From Nitrogeniibacter aestuarii (lineage in GTDB: Bacteria > Pseudomonadota > Gammaproteobacteria > Burkholderiales > Rhodocyclaceae), in contig NZ_CP071321.1 of NCBI RefSeq assembly GCF_017309585.1, forward strand, positions 4,236,001-4,300,000: 64,000 bases of DNA, written 5' to 3'. The position numbers and the translations under genes are program-made. Positions 58,888 through 64,000 of this stretch are shown piece after piece. How positions within the stretch are numbered: position 1 is the first letter of the stretch; the number at the start of each line of letters is the position of its first letter. The notes under the pieces were generated by a model. It was not told where the DNA came from, searched no databases, and saw only the letters and a list, made by a program, of their open reading frames with translations.

Positions 58888-59498
58888 TGCGACCCCAGAA
58901 GCCCTTCCGCAGCCAGGACTCGGCGCACTGCCGGCCGTTGGCGGACGCGATGAACGAAGGCGTCCAGATTGGCGAGCCCGGACAGATCCACATCCACCAT
59001 CGGTGCCCAGCTCGCGGTCACGAACAGGTACGCATCTGCCGCCGTGAAAGCGTCGCCGGTCAGGTGCGTCTTGCCTGCCAGCTGATCCTCGATCCATGCA
59101 TATCGGGAACGCAGCGTCTTGCGAAAAAAGGTCTTGCTCGCGGCATCGACCTGCGGTTTGAACAGCGGGGTGTACGCCTTGTGGACTTCCGACGTCAGAA
59201 AGTTCTGCCACTCCATGACGCGGTAGCGCTGCCGGGAGCCACCGGCTGGCATCAGATCCAGACGACCTGCGCTGTCGGCCACGAATTGAGCAATGACCGG
59301 CCCTTCGGTCAGATGCGCGCCATCGTCGAGTTCGAGGACCGGCACCGCCTTCTTGGGATTGATGTCGGCCAGGGCTTTGCCGCTTTCGGTGGCTCCCGAT
59401 ACCAGATCGACCTTTTCAATACGGTAGGGCAATCCGCATTCTTCGAGCACGATGTGGACCGCCTGTGAGCAGGCACCGGGTGAGTAGTAGAGCTTCAT
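58884..59498 (-). CDS. glutathione S-transferase
   Basis: 204 aa from the ATG at 59498, preceded by CCGGAGATACCC. N-terminal thioredoxin fold 'KLYYSPGACSQAVHIVLEECGLPY' in outline, with Ser15/Cys10 region typical of beta-class bacterial GSTs, and 'VPVLELDDGAHLTEG' as the cis-Pro glutathione motif. The C-terminal all-helical domain follows. It is the first gene of the GST, NTF2-like, tautomerase operon, divergent from the LysR gene at 59601. Confidence 0.93.
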   Translation of the reverse strand: MKLYYSPGACSQAVHIVLEECGLPYRIEKVDLVSGATESGKALADINPKKAVPVLELDDGAHLTEGPVIAQFVADSAGRLDLMPAGGSRQRYRVMEWQNFLTSEVHKAYTPLFKPQVDAASKTFFRKTLRSRYAWIEDQLAGKTHLTGDAFTAADAYLFVTASWAPMVDVDLSGLANLDAFVHRVRQRPAVRRVLAAEGLLGSQ

Positions 59499-59580
59499 GG
59501 GTATCTCCGGAGGGTGGTAACGAACGCCGAGTCTCACCCATCACAGCGGGCCGATAAACCTGTGTAGGATCACAACACTC

Positions 59581-59595
59581 TTTACACCCCGTAAA
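59581..59595. promoter_or_regulatory. LysR-type operator (T-N11-A dyad)
   Basis: TTTACACCCCGTAAA holds TTAC-N5-GTAA, a perfect T-N11-A dyad, in the 102-bp divergent region between GST and LysR, 5 bp before the LysR start codon. This position suggests autorepression and control of the divergent operon. Confidence 0.6.
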
Positions 59596-59600
59596 TACTT

Positions 59601-60521
59601 ATGCCACTACAGTTCAATGACGTTCAGCTCGCCAGCCTGGAACTCTTCTGTGCCGCGGCGGAACACAATTCGTTTACGCGCGCGGCGCAGGTCCTCGGCG
59701 TGACGCCGGCCACCATCAGCCGCAGCGTCGCACGACTCGAAGCGCGTATGAACCTGCGGCTGTTCGTCCGCACAACCCGCCAGATCAGGCTCACGGACGC
59801 GGGCCGCCGCTATTACGAGCAATGCCACCTGGCACTCGCCCAGTTGGCCGAGGCCGAACGCACCATCACGGGCGCCCAGGTCGAACCCGCCGGCCTGCTT
59901 CGGATCAGCATGCCGTCGACCTACGGAAAATACCGCCTGCTTCCGCGGCTACCCGCGTTTCGCGCCCGTTACCCGGCGGTACGTATCGAGGCCAACGTCA
60001 CCAACAGGAATATCGATCTGGTGAGCGAAGGCTACGACCTGGCCATTCGCGTGCGGCCGCCAACCGACGCCAATCTCATCGTGCGGCCCCTCGAGCGGGT
60101 ACCGGTCGTCGTCGTGGCGACACCCGACTATCTGGAACGCGCCGGCATTCCGAATCATCCGGAGCAGTTAGCCGGTTGCGAGTGCATCCAGTTCCTCCAA
60201 CCCAAGAACGGACGCCCCATGCCGTGGCGCTTCAACATTGATGGCCAGGAGTGCGCGATGGAGACGCACGGCAGCTATACCTGCAGCGACGAGATCCTCG
60301 CCTGCGTCGAGCTTGCCCGGGCAGGCGCCGGGCTCACGCAGTGCATGCGTTTTCTGGTCGAAGACGATCTCGCCAGCGGGCGACTGGTCAGTGTGCTCGA
60401 CGCATTTGCCGTCAGCATCGATTCAATTTCGCTGCTGTATCCGCACCGTCGATACATGCCCCTGCGCACGCAGGTCTTCATCGACTTCATGCTCGAGATG
60501 AGCGCAGCCGCGCGTGTTTGA
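59601..60521 (+). CDS. LysR-type transcriptional regulator
   Basis: 306 aa. Winged helix 'LELFCAAAEHNSFTRAAQVLG', 'TPATISRSVARLEARMNLRLF', then 'SMPSTYGKYRLLPRLPAFRARYPAVRIE' of the effector domain. This resembles the AaeR/DmlR-like branch. It is divergent from the GST, NTF2-like, tautomerase operon, with a T-N11-A dyad between them, so it probably regulates that operon. Confidence 0.93.
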   Translation: MPLQFNDVQLASLELFCAAAEHNSFTRAAQVLGVTPATISRSVARLEARMNLRLFVRTTRQIRLTDAGRRYYEQCHLALAQLAEAERTITGAQVEPAGLLRISMPSTYGKYRLLPRLPAFRARYPAVRIEANVTNRNIDLVSEGYDLAIRVRPPTDANLIVRPLERVPVVVVATPDYLERAGIPNHPEQLAGCECIQFLQPKNGRPMPWRFNIDGQECAMETHGSYTCSDEILACVELARAGAGLTQCMRFLVEDDLASGRLVSVLDAFAVSIDSISLLYPHRRYMPLRTQVFIDFMLEMSAAARV

Positions 60522-60533
60522 GCGGCATGCCGC

Positions 60534-60887
60534 TCAGGGGGCAGGCGTCGGATCCACATCCCGATAGGCCTCGGGCACAAAACGTGGCGTGCAGATCGCG
60601 AGAAAGACCAGATCGCCCCCGCCAGTGTTGACGACGCGCTGACGCACCCCGGGCGGGATGACCACAACGGCACCCGGCATGACGGGTTGCGGCGCGCCGT
60701 TGCCGATCTCGGCCAGACCCTCGCCCTGCTCGATGAGGTAGCGCTCGGCGATGCCGTCGAGCACATGCCAGCGCGTGATGCCGCCCACCGGCACCCGGGC
60801 GCGCGCCACCGACACGCCCGGATCACTGGCCGTGTTGTGACATTCCGTGATGAAACAACCTTCTTCGAACCAGTATTCGTCCGCCAT
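60534..60887 (-). CDS. cupin-domain protein
   Basis: 117 aa from the ATG at 60887, 4 bp after the GST stop, so translational coupling is likely. One cupin: 'ISRWH..DGIAERYLIEQG' in outline with His48 and Glu-x-Tyr, 'AEIGN' and a second-half 'PPGVRQRVVNTGGGDLVFLAI' with His lost. Only part of the usual metal set is obvious. Substrate unknown. Confidence 0.82.
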   Translation of the reverse strand: MADEYWFEEGCFITECHNTASDPGVSVARARVPVGGITRWHVLDGIAERYLIEQGEGLAEIGNGAPQPVMPGAVVVIPPGVRQRVVNTGGGDLVFLAICTPRFVPEAYRDVDPTPAP

Positions 60888-60891
60888 CGGC

Positions 60892-61563
60892 TCAGCGCGG
60901 CCCGCCCCAGGCATCGGCCAGCGCGTCGTAGTGCAGCATGGCGACCGTCTCGGCCAGGGCGCCGGCTTCCCATTCCTTCATGGCCGGCAAGTCCAGCATG
61001 GTGTCGCGGTACAGGGCGGCCACGCGCGGCAGTTCCACATTGAAGGTATTGAAGCGCCAGACCACGGGCGCGAACATGGCATCGGCGACCGAAAATTCGC
61101 CAAACAGAAAGTCGCCGCCACGCCCGAAACGCTCCCGGCAGTCCGTCCACACCTCGGCAATACGCTTGACGTCGGCCTTCACGTCATCAGCCAGCGGCGC
61201 CCCCTTGAGGCGCAGCTTGATGTTCATGGGCATGGCCGAGCGCACGGCACCGAATCCGGAATGCATCTCGCAGGCCACGCTGCGTGCCCGAGCGCGGGCA
61301 ATGCCATCGACGGGCCACAGGCCTTTGTGACGTTCGGCCAGAAATTCGGCGATGGCCAGCGTATCCCAGATGGGAAAGCCGTCCACATGCAGGCAGGGCA
61401 CGAGACCGTTGGGCGAGTAGTCCCGGTGCCTGGGGTTGGGGCCCGTGCCGGCCACCTCGACCTTTCTGGGCTCGAAGGGAATGTTGAAGTGCTTGAGCAA
61501 CACCCATGGGCGCAAAGACCATGAGGAGTAATTCATGTTGCCGAAATAGAGCGTGTACGACAT
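60892..61563 (-). CDS. glutathione S-transferase
   Basis: 223 aa from the ATG at 61563, preceded by GAGGATGGCCCC. The N-terminal 'YTLYFGNMNYSSWSLRPWVLL' has the SSWSLR-type Ser of a distinct bacterial GST branch, with 'NGLVPCLHVDGFPIWDTLAI' as the cis-Pro and acidic motif. It is the first gene of a pair with the cupin at 60534. The electrophile handled is unknown. Confidence 0.92.
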   Translation of the reverse strand: MSYTLYFGNMNYSSWSLRPWVLLKHFNIPFEPRKVEVAGTGPNPRHRDYSPNGLVPCLHVDGFPIWDTLAIAEFLAERHKGLWPVDGIARARARSVACEMHSGFGAVRSAMPMNIKLRLKGAPLADDVKADVKRIAEVWTDCRERFGRGGDFLFGEFSVADAMFAPVVWRFNTFNVELPRVAALYRDTMLDLPAMKEWEAGALAETVAMLHYDALADAWGGPR

Positions 61564-61715
61564 GGGGCCATCCTCACAGTCGGCCCGACGGGCCGGCGAC
61601 AACCCCATGGTAGCGCCAAGCGCGCCCGGCCGTCATGGGCCGGAAGGCGCTGGCAAGCTGCGGTTTCCCTCGGCGTGCAAAACGCAGCCCCCCCAAGGGA
61701 AACCCTGACTTGGGG

Positions 61716-62288
61716 TCAGGGGAGCGGGCGGATCACGGTGAGTGCGCCACGGATCTGGCCGACGGAATAGCCCGTGGCGCGGTCATTCGGGTAGCTCTTG
61801 TCCAGCTGAGCCTGGAGATCCGGCTCGATCTGGCCGGCGCCACCATGACAGCCCAGGCACACATCGGCCACGGGCAGGGCGCGCATGTAGCGGAAGACCT
61901 GCTTGCCGTCGGCCCGGGTCATGACCTCGCCCACTTCCAGCGAAGCCGGCGACTCGCCGTTGGCCGCGCGGATGTTGAAGTCGGCCAGCTGGGTGGCCTC
62001 CCAGACGTCGGGCGTCGCGCGATCGGCATTACGGGTCTTGAGACTCACCCGCCGCATGTTCCAGCCCAGCTCCTTGGCCTTGGCCTTGAGCAGCGAGGGG
62101 GCCTTTTCCTTGCACACGGGAATGGCGCCGGCATGGCCTTCGGCCTTGATGGTTTCCTTCATCATGCCAACCACCTTGGGCACCACCGGCATGGCCTGTT
62201 TGCGGGTGTCGATCTTGAGGGCTTCGGCATCCTGGGCCACGGCGGAACCGGCCATCAGCAGGCCGGCGAGGATCATGAGCGGGCGCAT
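61716..62288 (-). CDS. DUF3365 family c-type heme protein
   Basis: 190 aa from the ATG at 62288, preceded by TATGGAGAAAGTC; longer frames lack the signal. A Sec signal peptide (1-18, 'MRPLMILAGLLMAGSAVA') precedes the DUF3365 domain. The single heme-binding 'CLGCH' lies at 144-148. Related 'Tll0287-like' domains act as redox or gas sensors, fused to kinases elsewhere; here the domain stands alone and exported. Redox partner unknown. Confidence 0.9.
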   Translation of the reverse strand: MRPLMILAGLLMAGSAVAQDAEALKIDTRKQAMPVVPKVVGMMKETIKAEGHAGAIPVCKEKAPSLLKAKAKELGWNMRRVSLKTRNADRATPDVWEATQLADFNIRAANGESPASLEVGEVMTRADGKQVFRYMRALPVADVCLGCHGGAGQIEPDLQAQLDKSYPNDRATGYSVGQIRGALTVIRPLP

Positions 62289-62346
62289 GACTTTCTCCAT
62301 AAGCAAAGTCTTATATTCTAGCGCCATTTCCTGGCCCGGACATGAC

Positions 62347-62370
62347 AAAGGCAGGCCCACGGCCTGCCTT
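62347..62370 (-). terminator. terminator-like hairpin after the DUF853 gene
   Basis: AAGGCAGGCC / GGCCTGCCTT, a 10-bp perfect stem with a 3-base loop, lies 48 bp beyond the DUF853 stop on the minus strand. The following T-run is short (TTTG), so efficiency is uncertain. Confidence 0.6.
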
Positions 62371-62417
62371 CGAGGTGCGACACGGTGTCGCAGTGCTGCG
62401 GCTGGCGCCGCAGCCCG

Positions 62418-63935
62418 TCAGCGCTTTCCGCCGAGAATGGACCCCAGGACGCCGCGAATGATGGCTCGCCCCACCTGGGTGCCCACGCTACGCGCCGCAC
62501 TCTTGGCCGCCGACTCGATGATGCTGTCGGAACGCCGCGAACGCTTGCCGCCACCGCCGAACATGCCGCCGAGCATGTCGAGCAGGCCACCGCCGCCCTC
62601 TTCTTCCTCGGCCTTGCCACGTGCAGCGGGCTTGGCTTCGGCTTCTTCTTCCTTCTGGCCGAAACCGGCCTGGATTTTCTCGTAGGCCGACTCCCGATCC
62701 AGCGCCTTTTCGTAGTGCCCGTAGATCAGCGAGCCCTTGATGGCCTGATCGCGCTCGGCGTCGGTCATGGGGCCGAGGCGGGAGCCCGGCGCCACCACCA
62801 TGCAGCGCTCAGTGATCTGCGGGCGGCCCTTCTCGTCCAGGAAAGAGATCAGCGCCTCGCCCACGCCCAGCTCGGTGATGGCCTCGGCCGCATCGAACTT
62901 GGGGTTGGCGCGCATGGTGTCGGCAGCCGTCTTGACCGCCTTCTGGTCGCGCGGGGTGAAGGCGCGCAGGGCGTGCTGCACCCGGTTGCCGAGCTGACCG
63001 AGCACCGAATCGGGCACGTCCAGCGGGTTCTGGGTCACGAAGTACACGCCCACGCCCTTGGAGCGGATCAGGCGCACCACCTGCTCGACCTTTTCGAGCA
63101 GCGCGTCGGGCGCGTCCTTGAACAGCAGATGGGCCTCGTCGAAGAAGAACACCATCTTGGGCTTTTCCGGGTCGCCCACTTCCGGCAGTTGCTCGAAGAG
63201 CTCGGCCAGCAGCCACAGCAGGAAGGTGGAGTACAGCTTGGGGTTGTTGTAGAGCTTGTCCGCCGCCAGCACGTTGACCACGCCCTTGCCGCTGGCGTCG
63301 GTCTGCATCAGGTCGGAGATGTCGAGCATGGGCTCGCCGAAGAACAGGTCACCGCCCTGCTCCTCGATGGACAGCAGGCCGCGCTGGATGGCGCCGATTG
63401 AGGCCGCCGACACGTTGCCATACTGGGTCTTGATCTCTTTGGCATTGTCGCCCACGAACTGCACCATCGCGCGCAGGTCTTTGAGGTCGAGCAGCAGCAG
63501 GCCGTTGTCGTCCGCCACGCGAAAGACGATCTGCATCACGCCCGACTGGGTGTCGTTGAGATTGAGCAGGCGCGACAGCAGCAATGGCCCCATGTCGGAC
63601 ACGGTCGCCCGCACCGGGTGGCCGGACTGACCGAATACATCCCAGAACACGGTGGGATTCTTGATCGGCTCGAAAGACTCGATACCGATGGCCGCGAGTC
63701 GCTTCATGAGCTTCTCGGAGCCCACGCCCTCGACCCCCACCCCGGACAGATCGCCCTTCACATCGGCCACGAACACCGGCACGCCAATGCTCGAGAACGA
63801 TTCGGCCAGTTTCTGCAGCGTCACGGTCTTGCCGGTACCGGTGGCGCCGGTGATCAGCCCGTGGCGGTTGGCGAGGCGGGGCAACAGGCAGATGTCCTGG
63901 CCGTCACAGCGGGCAATGGGCAGGGGAGCGGTCAT
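62418..63935 (-). CDS. DUF853 / HerA-like P-loop ATPase
   Basis: 505 aa cytoplasmic ATPase of the YjgR/DUF853 family. Walker A 'GATGTGKT' (30-37) and Walker B ending Asp266-Glu267 in 'MVFFFDEAHLLF'. 'FVTQNPLDVPDSVLGQLGNR' is the sensor region. The C-terminal part is Glu-rich then Gly-rich ('GGGGLLDMLGGMFGGGGKR'), typical of this family. Related to HerA/FtsK translocases, its cellular role is unknown. The 65 bp to the window end hold its upstream region, with no feature I can name. Confidence 0.92.
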   Translation of the reverse strand: MTAPLPIARCDGQDICLLPRLANRHGLITGATGTGKTVTLQKLAESFSSIGVPVFVADVKGDLSGVGVEGVGSEKLMKRLAAIGIESFEPIKNPTVFWDVFGQSGHPVRATVSDMGPLLLSRLLNLNDTQSGVMQIVFRVADDNGLLLLDLKDLRAMVQFVGDNAKEIKTQYGNVSAASIGAIQRGLLSIEEQGGDLFFGEPMLDISDLMQTDASGKGVVNVLAADKLYNNPKLYSTFLLWLLAELFEQLPEVGDPEKPKMVFFFDEAHLLFKDAPDALLEKVEQVVRLIRSKGVGVYFVTQNPLDVPDSVLGQLGNRVQHALRAFTPRDQKAVKTAADTMRANPKFDAAEAITELGVGEALISFLDEKGRPQITERCMVVAPGSRLGPMTDAERDQAIKGSLIYGHYEKALDRESAYEKIQAGFGQKEEEAEAKPAARGKAEEEEGGGGLLDMLGGMFGGGGKRSRRSDSIIESAAKSAARSVGTQVGRAIIRGVLGSILGGKR

Positions 63936-64000
63936 GGTCGATGTCCAGCGGAAAAAATAAACGAAAGACTTACTTTAGCAAGCACGAGGCGCGCCGGGTT

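Overview
The window is about 64 kb of GC-rich chromosome with densely packed genes on both strands, about 63 CDS in all. It fits a free-living betaproteobacterium, most likely Rhodocyclales/Zoogloeaceae (Azoarcus-Thauera-Denitromonas type). The reasons are two S-adenosylhomocysteine (SAH) riboswitches, an NnrU protein, a PedF-type cytochrome c-550, a PEP-CTERM protein, an ahcY-to-metF cluster, and the common 'GTTTCGCC...AAGAAAGTAGG' dispersed repeat. The lineage is inferred from gene content, not from an rRNA; I found no rRNA or tRNA gene. Left part (1-8 kb): a truncated cupin gene, argC, a lipoprotein, a LysR/DUF2917 divergent pair, a dehalogenase with the full fluoroacetate-dehalogenase active-site set overlapping a DsbA-fold isomerase, a dicarboxylate symporter, an exported rhodanese, and an exported glycerophosphodiesterase behind a Pho-box-like repeat. 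8-15 kb is the most unusual region: a membrane protein combining TIR, CHAT (caspase-like) and two LysM domains, an unrecognised protein with a receiver-like N-terminus, and a second membrane-anchored TIR protein on the opposite strand, followed by a lipoprotein and a PEP-CTERM protein. 15-23 kb: metH under a SAH riboswitch with a small L7/L12-like membrane protein behind it, a DUF4399 protein, an HD-GYP phosphodiesterase and a BamE-like lipoprotein. 23-28 kb: a LivK-type binding protein, then two paralogous Ca2+/Na+ exchangers flanking a CorC/CNNM protein. 28.5-29.0 kb is a non-coding repeat with about 57-bp inverted ends. 29-33 kb: alpha/beta hydrolase, NnrU, and a polytopic protein ending in a legumain-like (C13) caspase-fold domain. 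32.6-37.6 kb is the activated-methyl-cycle cluster: SAH riboswitch, ahcY, GNAT, nitrilase-type hydrolase, TlyA and metF. With riboswitch-controlled metH, it links SAH level to homocysteine remethylation. 37.7-42.8 kb holds small accessory genes, repeat-rich scars and a Tat-exported PhoD phosphatase behind a second Pho-box-like repeat. 42.9-50.2 kb is a phosphorelay block of two large hybrid kinases and a stand-alone receiver. The right end holds HupE/UreJ and an anchor protein, an msrP without msrQ beside it, a small HExxH protein, PedF cytochrome, a DUF2314 protein, a DMT transporter divergent from a LysR, two small GST-containing operons, a DUF3365 heme protein and a DUF853 ATPase.
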